DNA of 64,000 bases from Erysipelotrichaceae bacterium (GTDB taxonomy: Bacteria; Bacillota_I; Bacilli_A; Acholeplasmatales; Anaeroplasmataceae), in NCBI GenBank assembly GCA_015059145.1, contig SVAZ01000008.1:1-64000 (forward strand), given 5' to 3'. The notes below the pieces were generated by a model that was not told the DNA's origin, did not search any database, and saw only the letters and a list, made by a program, of their open reading frames with translations. This document shows positions 18,583 to 27,386 of this stretch, piece after piece (the first letter of the stretch is position 1; every line of letters starts with the position of its first letter). Position numbers and translations under genes: made by a program.

Positions 18583-19779
18583 CTACTTTTTTCTTCTAAA
18601 TAATATTTTTTCTCCATATTTACTTTGGAAGTCATTAATCAATCTAGAAACAATTTCTTCCTTCTCATTAATATCATCTATAGTAAATAAATTATATTCC
18701 TTTGGTAGATCACCTTTTTTAACCAAATTAGAAACACTCATACCTACTAATCTATAGGTTTTATCACTATCAAAATAATATTCAACAAGCTCAGTAACAA
18801 ACTCATATATCACAATAAAATCATTAGAATATTCATCTATAGTTTTTCTTCTAGTTATCGTGTTAAAATCACTATCCCTAAGTGTAATACCTACAGTCTT
18901 AGCTAAATAATCATCCCTATTTAATTTTACAATAACCTCTCTAGTCATTCTTCTAAGTTCAAATAAAATCTCCGCTATGGTAGTTAGTGGTACATCAAAT
19001 GTTGCAGATGTAGATATGCTTTCAGGATCACTATATCTATTTGGATCTACTATGTTTGTCGATGAGCCACTAATAGAATTAAAGCTATGATAATAATGAT
19101 TTTCACCTATCAAATCAATTATTACATCTCTATTATTAGGATTCATAAAATCAGCTATAGTTATAATCCCATGATCAATCAGCTTAGGGTATGTTTTTTT
19201 ACCTATACCAAAAATCTCCTTAACTGATAATGGAAATAATATATCCTTAACATCTCTTTTTCTTAATATCGTTAAGCCTAATGGCTTTTTCATATCACTA
19301 GCCATTTTTGCTAAAAACAATGTAGGCGCTATACCTATAGAGCAAGATAGTCCGTGCTCCTTTAAAAGCCTAGCTTGAATTTCCTTGGCAACTAATACAG
19401 GATGCCTAGTTCTTGAAATTTCAGTCATATCAGCATAAACCTCATCAATACTAGCCACCTCAACAAGATTAGTATACTGACCTATCAGCTTAACAAATTT
19501 ATTATGATATTCTACATAATATTTATAATCAAAATGCACTACAATTAAATCTGGCTTTTTTCTATATGCCTCAGATAAAGGCATTGCAGAATGAATACCG
19601 AAGGCACGAGCCTCATAGCTGGCCGTAGAGATTACACCCTTATAGGAATTTTCTCTTCCTATAGCAAATGCCTTCCCTCTAAGTGAAGGATTTAAAATGC
19701 AAGCAACAGCACAAAAAAAAGCGTTCATATCAATGTGAAATATTATTTTTGCTGAGTTTTCTTTTTTTGTTATTTCCAT
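18583..19779 (-). CDS. dinB: DNA polymerase IV (Y family)
   Basis: IFHIDMNAFFCAV, YEARAFGIHSAMP, SIDEVYADMT, GIGKKTYPKL. Confidence 0.93.
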   Translation of the reverse strand: MEITKKENSAKIIFHIDMNAFFCAVACILNPSLRGKAFAIGRENSYKGVISTASYEARAFGIHSAMPLSEAYRKKPDLIVVHFDYKYYVEYHNKFVKLIGQYTNLVEVASIDEVYADMTEISRTRHPVLVAKEIQARLLKEHGLSCSIGIAPTLFLAKMASDMKKPLGLTILRKRDVKDILFPLSVKEIFGIGKKTYPKLIDHGIITIADFMNPNNRDVIIDLIGENHYYHSFNSISGSSTNIVDPNRYSDPESISTSATFDVPLTTIAEILFELRRMTREVIVKLNRDDYLAKTVGITLRDSDFNTITRRKTIDEYSNDFIVIYEFVTELVEYYFDSDKTYRLVGMSVSNLVKKGDLPKEYNLFTIDDINEKEEIVSRLINDFQSKYGEKILFRRKK

Positions 19780-19852
19780 CTTCCATTTTCATCCTTTTTA
19801 GTATATAATACTATTGTTAATTATATCATTTTTTATGAAGTAGGTGAAGATT

Positions 19853-20017
19853 ATGGCAAAAAATAATAATCAAAATAATAAAAAAAATGTAAACAAGACT
19901 GAAAAGGTTTATAGAAATCCCGCAAGGAGCTTATGGGGTAAAATCATAATAACAGTTTTAGCTCTAGCAATGGTATTTGGTAGTTTAATATCACTAATTT
20001 ACTTAATGGTAAGATAA
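19853..20017 (+). CDS. Small membrane protein, 54 aa
   Basis: AGGTGAAG SD then ATG; MAKNNNQNNKKNVNKTEKVYRNPARSLWGKIIITVLALAMVFGSLISLIYLMVR*; polar N-terminus plus one TM; absent from ORF track (below length cutoff). Confidence 0.6.
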   Translation: MAKNNNQNNKKNVNKTEKVYRNPARSLWGKIIITVLALAMVFGSLISLIYLMVR

Positions 20018-20022
20018 TAAAT

Positions 20023-20065
20023 AAAAAGCCTTAATGAAACAGGAAACTGTTTGATTAAAACGGAC
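20023..20065 (+). repeat. Left inverted repeat of IS plus flanking half-terminator
   Basis: AAAAAGCCTTAATGAAAC-A-GGAAACTGTTTGATTAAAACGGAC. Confidence 0.85.
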
Positions 20066-20069
20066 AGTG

Positions 20070-20915
20070 TTAAAAGAGACCTATAAGAGCTAATGACCTA
20101 TATTCAATAGGCGTTAGCTCTTTTAATTTTTCTTGTAACCTTTCAGTATTATAATAATTTATGAAATTTGAAACTACTAAATCAATATCTTTTATATCTA
20201 GCTTATTGATTCTATATATGCATTCTGATTTCAAACAACTAAAGAATGATTCAATTGGAACATTGTCAACACTGGAACCTTTAGCTGATATTGATTGTGT
20301 AATATTATTATCTTGTAATAACTTTCTATATTGCCAATTTGTAAAATGCCATCCTTGATCTGAATGAAGAATTAATTCTTTTCGGTGGCTATATGGCACT
20401 AGATTAATAGCTTTTTCCACTGTGTCAGTAACTAATCTTAAATCTATAAAACTTGATATAGAATAACTAATTATTGATTTATCATACATGTCTTTAATGG
20501 CACATAGATATTTCAAACCATTATAGCCAAATATATAACTTATATCAATTGACCATTTCTTATTTGGTCTATCTGTGGTAAAATTTCTACGTAGAAGATT
20601 TGGAATATCGTGGTGTGGTAGCTTTGAATATCCATGTGTCTTTCTACGGCTTGTTGCTTTTATGTTATTTATTAACATATAGCGGTATACGGTGTAATTC
20701 GTAAGGGTTACGCCGTATTTTCTTTTAATATTCATCCTTATAGCTCGAATACCTTGTTCAGGATGTTTATCATATATTTTAACAATTAATTTATTTGTTA
20801 CTTCATCAAATGCTTTAAATTCTGGTCTGCCTGCCTTGACCCAATCATAGTAACCTGATTTTGAACAGCCTAAAAATTTACATAATTTTAAAATAGTGTA
20901 TTTATCTTTTAACAT
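20070..20915 (-). CDS. IS3-family transposase OrfB (rve integrase core)
   Basis: WSIDISYI, LHSDQGWHFTNWQY, VPIESFFSCLKSE (DDE triad), C-terminal YYNTERLQEKLKELTPIEYR. Confidence 0.93.
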   Translation of the reverse strand: MLKDKYTILKLCKFLGCSKSGYYDWVKAGRPEFKAFDEVTNKLIVKIYDKHPEQGIRAIRMNIKRKYGVTLTNYTVYRYMLINNIKATSRRKTHGYSKLPHHDIPNLLRRNFTTDRPNKKWSIDISYIFGYNGLKYLCAIKDMYDKSIISYSISSFIDLRLVTDTVEKAINLVPYSHRKELILHSDQGWHFTNWQYRKLLQDNNITQSISAKGSSVDNVPIESFFSCLKSECIYRINKLDIKDIDLVVSNFINYYNTERLQEKLKELTPIEYRSLALIGLF

Positions 20916-20920
20916 ATCAA

Positions 20921-21274
20921 TTACTTTGTATTTTTCTTTTGCTGTTCGTCTAGGCAGGCTAGAGATTTTTTTATATCCTCTAATAGCCTTACCCTTTCTA
21001 TCAATTCTTCCTTTGACATTTCTTCAAGAGTTTTTTCTGGAGTTTTTCTTGGACGACCTTTATTAGGAATTTCCAGTTTAGTTCCACGTCCTCTTTTTTC
21101 AATTATTGTTCCAGTTTCTTTATATTGTTTTACCCATCTATATAAAACACCATCATCAGCTAAATCGAAATCTCTTACTATTTGAGTAACACCCATATGT
21201 CGATCTAGATACAAAAGAACTATTTGAATTTTTTCTTCAAGTGTATATACTTTATGTTTAGTTGTTTTTCTCAT
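20921..21274 (-). CDS. IS3-family transposase OrfA (helix-turn-helix)
   Basis: YTLEEKIQIVLLYLDRHMGVTQIVRDFDLADDGVLYRWVKQYKETG, leucine-zipper-like tail. Confidence 0.9.
   Translation of the reverse strand: MRKTTKHKVYTLEEKIQIVLLYLDRHMGVTQIVRDFDLADDGVLYRWVKQYKETGTIIEKRGRGTKLEIPNKGRPRKTPEKTLEEMSKEELIERVRLLEDIKKSLACLDEQQKKNTK
20966..20972 (-). promoter_or_regulatory. Putative -1 frameshift slippery heptamer (A AAA AAA) joining OrfA to OrfB
   Basis: ORFA frame GAT ATA AAA AAA TCT; the -1 frame is open from here into orfB (ISSLPRRTAKEKYKVIDMLKDKY...). Confidence 0.65.
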
Positions 21275-21308
21275 GATGTACCTCCAATTAACTATATATA
21301 AACAAAAA

Positions 21309-21347
21309 ACACATTAGCTTACAATACTAAATTGTTTACTAATGTGT
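21309..21347 (-). terminator. IS-internal terminator hairpin between terminal IR and orfA
   Basis: Minus strand ACACATTAGTAAACAAT-TTAGT-ATTGTAAGCTAATGTGT then TTTTT; 17-bp arms with 2 mismatches. Confidence 0.65.
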
Positions 21348-21361
21348 CTTTTTTATTTTGA

Positions 21362-21404
21362 GTCCGTTTTAATCAAACAGTTTCCAGTTTCATTAAGGCT
21401 TTTT
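21362..21404 (-). repeat. Right inverted repeat of IS plus flanking half-terminator
   Basis: GTCCGTTTTAATCAAACAGTTTCC-A-GTTTCATTAAGGCTTTTT, reverse complement of left end with one mismatch. Confidence 0.85.
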
Positions 21405-22403
21405 TTATTTTACAACTGTTATCCCCATATCCTCAAACATCCACTCAATATATATACCATATGCATTAACAGGCTCTTTAATGGAAACGTGAGTTACAGC
21501 TCCTATAAGCTTATTGTCCTGAACTATTGGGCTTCCGCTCATGCCTTGAACTATTCCACCGCAGGATTTAATCAACTCCTCATCAACCACCTTAAATGTA
21601 ATTCCCTTTATGGCTTTAGAGCTTTGTTTTTCAAGTGCTGTAATTTCTATATCAAAACGTTCAACCTTATCATTAGAAATACATGTCCATATTTCAGCAG
21701 GACCTAAATTTATTTCATCTCTGGTTTTGAAATTCAGATATTCCATTTCATTTATATTTATTTTACTGCTTCCATTTCCATGAACACCAGTAATTGTATT
21801 TTCTATAACAGTTCCTATTTTATTTCCAGATATCGTTGCCTTTTTTTCACCAGCTTGATTTCTTTCAGGCTTGACAATCGAATTAACACTTGCCTCATAA
21901 ATTTCACCAGTATAGAAATCCTCATTCGTAATTTTATGCCCCAGGCTTCCAAACACATTTGCTTCCTTAATATAATATGTCAGTGTACCAACACCTAATA
22001 TTGAATCCTTTATATATAAGCCTAATGTATATTGATTATTCTTTTCAACTGGAGTTATTGTACTAGAGTATTCCTTATTATTTCTAATAAAGGTTATATT
22101 TGACTTTTTTCCATTTGATTGAGCTAACAAAGCCAAAAGATCATTTGTCTTTTCAATGGTCTTTCCATTAAATGAGGTAAGCTTATCTCCTTCAGTAATT
22201 CCAGATTCCTCCCATGGCTTATATACCTTATTATCCTTAGTAATACCAAAGGTACCTACTATTTCAATTCCACAATTTAGCTTAATACCAATTGATTCAC
22301 CTGACACATAAAGCTTATCATCCTTACTAATATCATAGGCAAGGACATTAACGCTAATACATAATGTAAATAATAATAGAATTATAGTAACCAGCTTTTT
22401 CAT
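21405..22403 (-). CDS. spoIVB: SpoIVB serine peptidase (S55)
   Basis: Signal/TM N-terminus, PDZ-like domain, NVFGSLGHKI and GIVQGMSGSPIVQDNKLIGAVTHV catalytic motifs. Confidence 0.93.
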   Translation of the reverse strand: MKKLVTIILLLFTLCISVNVLAYDISKDDKLYVSGESIGIKLNCGIEIVGTFGITKDNKVYKPWEESGITEGDKLTSFNGKTIEKTNDLLALLAQSNGKKSNITFIRNNKEYSSTITPVEKNNQYTLGLYIKDSILGVGTLTYYIKEANVFGSLGHKITNEDFYTGEIYEASVNSIVKPERNQAGEKKATISGNKIGTVIENTITGVHGNGSSKININEMEYLNFKTRDEINLGPAEIWTCISNDKVERFDIEITALEKQSSKAIKGITFKVVDEELIKSCGGIVQGMSGSPIVQDNKLIGAVTHVSIKEPVNAYGIYIEWMFEDMGITVVK

Positions 22404-22471
22404 ATTTTCACCTCAAATATATTTTTATCAAAATAATAAATAATATATATCCAAATTAAGGTAATATGTGC

Positions 22472-22489
22472 TATAATTCTTGAGGTGAT
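22472..22489 (+). promoter_or_regulatory. -10 element TATAAT followed by GGTGAT SD
   Basis: TATAAT-TCTTGA-GGTGAT-AAA-ATG; one example of the recurrent module described in findings. Confidence 0.6.
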
Positions 22490-22492
22490 AAA

Positions 22493-23302
22493 ATGATAAA
22501 GCTAGTAACAATAGATTTAGACGGCACATTATTTGACAAGAAAAAAAATATATCAATCGAAAACAAAATGGCAATTAAGCAAGCAAGAGAAAAGGGATGT
22601 AAAATCGTTATTGCTACAGGTAGACCAATTTCAGGAGTATTACCAGTATTAGATGAGCTTGAAATGAATACAGATAATGATTATGTAATTACATATAATG
22701 GAGCAAAAATCTTTAATGCTGGAACTAAAGAAATAATATTCTCATCTACTATTGATGGCAAGGCTGTAAAGGCACTTTATAATGAATCCTTAAGGCTTAA
22801 TGTTAACTTCCATGCATTTAGGAAAAATGAAGAGCTTATTACACCTAAGCATAATGAATATACAGATGTTGAGGCTAAAATTAATCGTTTAGAGGATAAG
22901 CTATTTGACTTTAACGCAATAAATGATGAGGACGAATTCTTAAAGGCTATGATAGTAGATAGCGACGAAAATCTAACAAGAATAATTCCTCTAGTTAATA
23001 GCACCTTCACTGAAAGCTATTCAATGGTTCGAAGCTCAAAAATATTTTTAGAATTTTTAAATAAAAACACACACAAGGGACATGCCTTAAAAGCATTAGC
23101 TAAGCATTTAAATATCGATATGGCAGATACAATGGCAATCGGTGATGCAGGAAATGATTTACCAATGATTTTAGCAGCAGGCATAGGTGTAGCAATGGAA
23201 AATGCGTTCCCTGAAATAAAGGAGCAAGCAGATGCCCTAACACTTGATAACGAGCATAGCGGTGTAGCTCATGCAATAAATAAATATGTTTTAAATGTAT
23301 AA
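22493..23302 (+). CDS. Cof-type HAD-IIB family phosphatase
   Basis: DLDGTLFDKKK, ATGRP, HKGHALKALAKHL, AIGDAGNDLPML-like motif. Confidence 0.9.
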   Translation: MIKLVTIDLDGTLFDKKKNISIENKMAIKQAREKGCKIVIATGRPISGVLPVLDELEMNTDNDYVITYNGAKIFNAGTKEIIFSSTIDGKAVKALYNESLRLNVNFHAFRKNEELITPKHNEYTDVEAKINRLEDKLFDFNAINDEDEFLKAMIVDSDENLTRIIPLVNSTFTESYSMVRSSKIFLEFLNKNTHKGHALKALAKHLNIDMADTMAIGDAGNDLPMILAAGIGVAMENAFPEIKEQADALTLDNEHSGVAHAINKYVLNV

Positions 23303-23330
23303 AAAGGAATCCAAATTGGATTCCTTTTTT
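23301..23330. terminator. Bidirectional terminator
   Basis: AAAAAGGAATCC-AAAT-TGGATTCCTTTTTT. Confidence 0.82.
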
Positions 23331-23332
23331 AA

Positions 23333-24739
23333 TTAAAACTTAATATTATTATTTCCAGAAACATTTCCATTTGAATACTGAAGGTATGCCATTATAAAAG
23401 GGCCAACTCCCTTAGCATCATTAGAACCAACTGGCTCAGCTAAATAATAGTCAACTGACCCATCTCTTAATAAATTAGATTCAGGTCCTAATCCAGCAGT
23501 AATACAAATATCATTTAATGTATTTGTATTATTATCAAATGAATGATTACAAATTCCTTCAAATATTTCCTTACCCTTTTGTAGATATGAGCTATCAATA
23601 TAGCCTAAATTCGAAGCCTTCATAATTGCATAAGCAATCATTGAAGAGCCTGATGATTCAACATAATTACTAATTGAAGCATCTACATAAAGTCCATCTT
23701 TCTTATATTTTTCATTTTTAAACTTTTCAAGATATTTACCTTCAACAGTAAAGGTATTATTACCCTTATCAATAAGCTGATAGAACATTTTAGTTTCAGA
23801 ATCCTGATATCCTAAAACACCCTCAATTGCTTCTTTTAATAAATTCTTTAAATATTCCTTGTTATCACCAGTTGGAAATAATTCAATGACATCAGCAAGA
23901 GAAACTATATACCAGCCCATTGAACGAATCCAAAAGTTTTCAGACAAGCCATTTTCATCAGCCCAAAAAATATTCTTTGATGAGTATCCATGGTAATATA
24001 GCTTTTTATTTTCATCATACATCTTCTCTCTTATAAATTGATATTGAAGCTTAATCTTATCAAATATTTCAGCGTTTGATGTAGCAATAGCATATCTAGC
24101 ATAAAATGGAACATACATATACATACCATCTAGCCAAATTTGATTTAAATATGTTACCTTATGAGAAAAATTTCCATAGCTATTTTCTACAATAGGCATA
24201 TTAATCAAATTATTATATGTATGCTCAATAGCCTTCTTATATCTAATATCCTTAGTCATATCATAAGCATCAAATAAAATTTTTGATGCACAAACCGAAT
24301 CAAGCTCAGTTGTAGTATATCCTGGATTTGTGGAATTAGGTAATAAATTCAAGAATTTTCCCTCAGGTGAAATATAGTAATTTATATAGCTAATAAAAAA
24401 GTCTTTATATTTAGCTGCCTTTTCAGGATTTGTATCCTTATAGGTATAGTATAAGGAAACAATAGAATTTAAAAAAACACCATCAATATAGTTCCATCTT
24501 CCCTTAAAGTTTTCCTTATTCCATGCTGGAATATAGCTTGGAGTATCTTGAATTAATTTATCAATATATTTTTCAATTACGTTACTCATACTACTCTCCT
24601 CTTCATTTAACGCTTCATCATTCTTATCATTATCTATAGAATCATTTGATGGTATGCTATCATCACATGATGCGACCGACAACCCTAATACAAATAGAAA
24701 CAATAAAGAAAGCATAGATTTAAAGTATTTTATTCTCAT
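23333..24739 (-). CDS. Lipoprotein, glycoside hydrolase family 88/105 (unsaturated rhamnogalacturonyl hydrolase-like)
   Basis: Lipobox LSVASC; NQIWLDGMYMYVPFYARYA, ENFWIRSMGWYIVSLADVIELFP; VESSGSSMIAYAIMKA. Confidence 0.85.
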   Translation of the reverse strand: MRIKYFKSMLSLLFLFVLGLSVASCDDSIPSNDSIDNDKNDEALNEEESSMSNVIEKYIDKLIQDTPSYIPAWNKENFKGRWNYIDGVFLNSIVSLYYTYKDTNPEKAAKYKDFFISYINYYISPEGKFLNLLPNSTNPGYTTTELDSVCASKILFDAYDMTKDIRYKKAIEHTYNNLINMPIVENSYGNFSHKVTYLNQIWLDGMYMYVPFYARYAIATSNAEIFDKIKLQYQFIREKMYDENKKLYYHGYSSKNIFWADENGLSENFWIRSMGWYIVSLADVIELFPTGDNKEYLKNLLKEAIEGVLGYQDSETKMFYQLIDKGNNTFTVEGKYLEKFKNEKYKKDGLYVDASISNYVESSGSSMIAYAIMKASNLGYIDSSYLQKGKEIFEGICNHSFDNNTNTLNDICITAGLGPESNLLRDGSVDYYLAEPVGSNDAKGVGPFIMAYLQYSNGNVSGNNNIKF

Positions 24740-26412
24740 CTTTTCAACAGCTCCTTTGCATGCTCAAGAGCATATACTGAAAGCTTATCTCCAGAAAGCA
24801 TCATTGCAATTTCTTCTACTCTTCTAGTTTGATCTAAATCATCTATATGTGTAGTAGTTCTATCATTAATTTCAGTTTTATAAATATGCTTATGAAAATC
24901 TCCTATCGCAGCTACCTGAGGCAAATGAGTTATACATAGCACCTGAACATTTTTAGAAATCTCATACATTTTATTTGCGATTTTCTTAGCTGTAGAGCCA
25001 GATACACCAGTATCAATTTCATCAAATATCATTAAGGAAACATTAGTAGCCTTAGACATATAGCTCTTAAATGCCAGCATCATTCTACTCATTTCTCCAC
25101 CTGAAGCAACCTTATGAAGGCTTCTTAAGGGTTCGCCCTTATTGAAGCTAATCATAAATGAAACCTCATCTACTCCTGTTTCATTAAATATTGATTTATT
25201 CAAATAATTAGAATAATCAACATTATTAAATTCAATATTAAATCTAGTGTTTTCTAAATCTAAATCACGGCATTCCTTAATTATGCCAGCTGATAATTTA
25301 TCAGCAAGCTTTCTTCTATAATCCGTAATAAGCTTACTAGAGCTTGCTAAGCTATTAAATGCATTTTGACATCTCAAATCGCATTCCTTTAATACCTCTT
25401 CATAGTTAGTTGTAATTTCTATATCCAAGGTTATTTTCTTTAAATACTCTATTAACTCATTAACGGATTTTTTATATTTATCCTTAGCCTTAGCTATATC
25501 ATTTAATCTTTCAATATAGCCATTTAGTTCATCCTCATCGTAATCTAGAAGTGAAATCTGTTTAGATATATTATCCTTAATTTCAGTAGATATATAATAT
25601 GAATCCATAAGCTTCTCACTATAATCCTGATATTCAGAATCAAAATCAGAAATCTTTTCAAGCATTTTAGCTGCATCATATAGCTTATCAAGAGGATCAT
25701 ATTGATTTTCTAAGGCATTATATGCTTCAGTTAAGCTAGAAAAAATCTTATCATAATTACTTAGCTTAGCAATTTTCTCCTCAAGCTCAATATCAATATT
25801 TGGCTCTAAAGCTAAAGCCTCTAGCTCCTCCTTCTCATATTGGAGAAACTCTAATCTTTCAAGTGCAGTTTTTTGACCATCCTTAACATGCTCATATTCC
25901 TTAATAGCCTCAAGATATTTATATAGCTCAATAGAGTAATTATTTAAAAGCTTATTAAACTTATTATCCTCCTTAGGATCCAAAATAGCTAAATAGCTTT
26001 CAGGATTAAAAAGCCTATATGTATCATTTTGAACATGAATATCTGCAAGCCGAGTTGCGATTGCCTTTAATATAGTTAAGCTTACCGAATAATTATTAAT
26101 CTTTATTACATTTTTACTGTTATCAAAAATTTCTCTTAAAATGTTTATTTTTTCACCCTTAGGAATGTTATATTTTTCCAATAAAGAATCTAAGGATTTA
26201 TCATAAGTGAATACACATTCAACACGTGCACTTTCGCATCCATAGCGAATCATATCAGCATCAGCTCTAGCACCTAATATTAAAGAAATGGTATCTATAA
26301 TAAGCGATTTACCAGCACCAGTTTCACCAGTTAAAACAATCATACCAGAATCAAAGCTAACATTTAAATCTTCAATTATCGCAAAATTCTTGACACACAA
26401 TTTCTCTAACAT
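24736..26412 (-). CDS. recN: DNA repair protein RecN
   Basis: LTGETGAGKSLIIDTISLILGARAD, VASGGEMSRMMLAFK, FDEIDTGVSG, CITHLPQVAAIGD. Confidence 0.96.
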   Translation of the reverse strand: MLEKLCVKNFAIIEDLNVSFDSGMIVLTGETGAGKSLIIDTISLILGARADADMIRYGCESARVECVFTYDKSLDSLLEKYNIPKGEKINILREIFDNSKNVIKINNYSVSLTILKAIATRLADIHVQNDTYRLFNPESYLAILDPKEDNKFNKLLNNYSIELYKYLEAIKEYEHVKDGQKTALERLEFLQYEKEELEALALEPNIDIELEEKIAKLSNYDKIFSSLTEAYNALENQYDPLDKLYDAAKMLEKISDFDSEYQDYSEKLMDSYYISTEIKDNISKQISLLDYDEDELNGYIERLNDIAKAKDKYKKSVNELIEYLKKITLDIEITTNYEEVLKECDLRCQNAFNSLASSSKLITDYRRKLADKLSAGIIKECRDLDLENTRFNIEFNNVDYSNYLNKSIFNETGVDEVSFMISFNKGEPLRSLHKVASGGEMSRMMLAFKSYMSKATNVSLMIFDEIDTGVSGSTAKKIANKMYEISKNVQVLCITHLPQVAAIGDFHKHIYKTEINDRTTTHIDDLDQTRRVEEIAMMLSGDKLSVYALEHAKELLKR

Positions 26413-26416
26413 AGCA

Positions 26417-27172
26417 CTACTCCTTTACTGACTCGATAAAATTTATTCTTGTTGTAATATTTCTTTTAATTAATGCTAGGAATTCCTTATTGCCACTTCC
26501 TCCTAATATTGGAGATGGAATAAGCTTCTCAATTCCTAGATTATATTTTTTAAGCTCTTCATTTACATTTTCTAAAACTTTAATATGAGCTGAACGGTCC
26601 TTAACTATACCATTTTTCATATAGACCTTACCAACCTCAAATTGAGGCTTTATCAAGCAAACCAATGCATTATCATCATCTATAAAATTATTAATTCCTG
26701 GCAATAAATGTCCAATGCTTACAAATGATACATCCATAACTAGATAATCAATTTTCTCTGGAAAATGAGGTATATCTAAAATATTGGTTTGTTCAAGTGA
26801 AATTACTCTATTATCATTTAATAGCTTTTCATGGAGCTGATTAGTACCTGTATCTACAGCATAAACCTTCTTAGCTCCAAATGCTAATGCACAATCAGTG
26901 AATCCTCCAGTAGAGGCACCTATATCAACTATTACCTTATCCTTAAAATCTAATCTGAATTCTTTAATAGCTCCCTGTAGCTTCAAGCCACCACGTGATA
27001 CATAAGGGTTTAACTCACCTTTAATTTCAATAATTGCATCATCACTAACATCCATACTCCCCTTAGTTTGAAGCTTACCATTTACATATATAGCATTCGC
27101 CTCTAATGCTTCCTTAGACTTAGTGCGTGAGGGAAAGTAATTCTTTTCTACTAAAAATAAATCTAATCTCAT
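26417..27172 (-). CDS. tlyA: TlyA-family rRNA (cytidine-2'-O)-methyltransferase
   Basis: RLDLFLVEKN S4 domain, YVSRGGLKLQGA, DIGASTGGFTDCALAFGA, LIKPQFEVGK. Confidence 0.93.
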   Translation of the reverse strand: MRLDLFLVEKNYFPSRTKSKEALEANAIYVNGKLQTKGSMDVSDDAIIEIKGELNPYVSRGGLKLQGAIKEFRLDFKDKVIVDIGASTGGFTDCALAFGAKKVYAVDTGTNQLHEKLLNDNRVISLEQTNILDIPHFPEKIDYLVMDVSFVSIGHLLPGINNFIDDDNALVCLIKPQFEVGKVYMKNGIVKDRSAHIKVLENVNEELKKYNLGIEKLIPSPILGGSGNKEFLALIKRNITTRINFIESVKE

Positions 27173-27173
27173 A

Positions 27174-27386
27174 TTACTCTCTATTAAAATCCACTATACC
27201 AGATTCACTCATTTTTTTAACAACAAGCTCCTCATTAGAGCTTAATATCTCATAGCATTTTTTAGAAAGCTCTAGGCCTTTAGTATAGCCCTTAACCGCA
27301 TCCTCTAATGAAATTGATTTATCATCAAGCATTTTTAAAATGCCTTCTAATTCCTGTAAGTATTGCTCAAAGCTTTTATTTTCCAT
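27174..27386 (-). CDS. xseB: Exodeoxyribonuclease VII small subunit
   Basis: FEQYLQELEGILKMLDDKSISLEDAVKGYTKGLEL. Confidence 0.93.
   Translation of the reverse strand: MENKSFEQYLQELEGILKMLDDKSISLEDAVKGYTKGLELSKKCYEILSSNEELVVKKMSESGIVDFNRE

Larger units (their letters stand above)
20041..21386 (-). mobile_element. IS3-family (IS150-like) insertion sequence
   Basis: orfA HTH + orfB DDE integrase flanked by 24-bp perfect inverted repeats GGAAACTGTTTGATTAAAACGGAC (20042-20065 and 21362-21385); symmetry extends a further 18 bp outward on each side. Confidence 0.9.
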
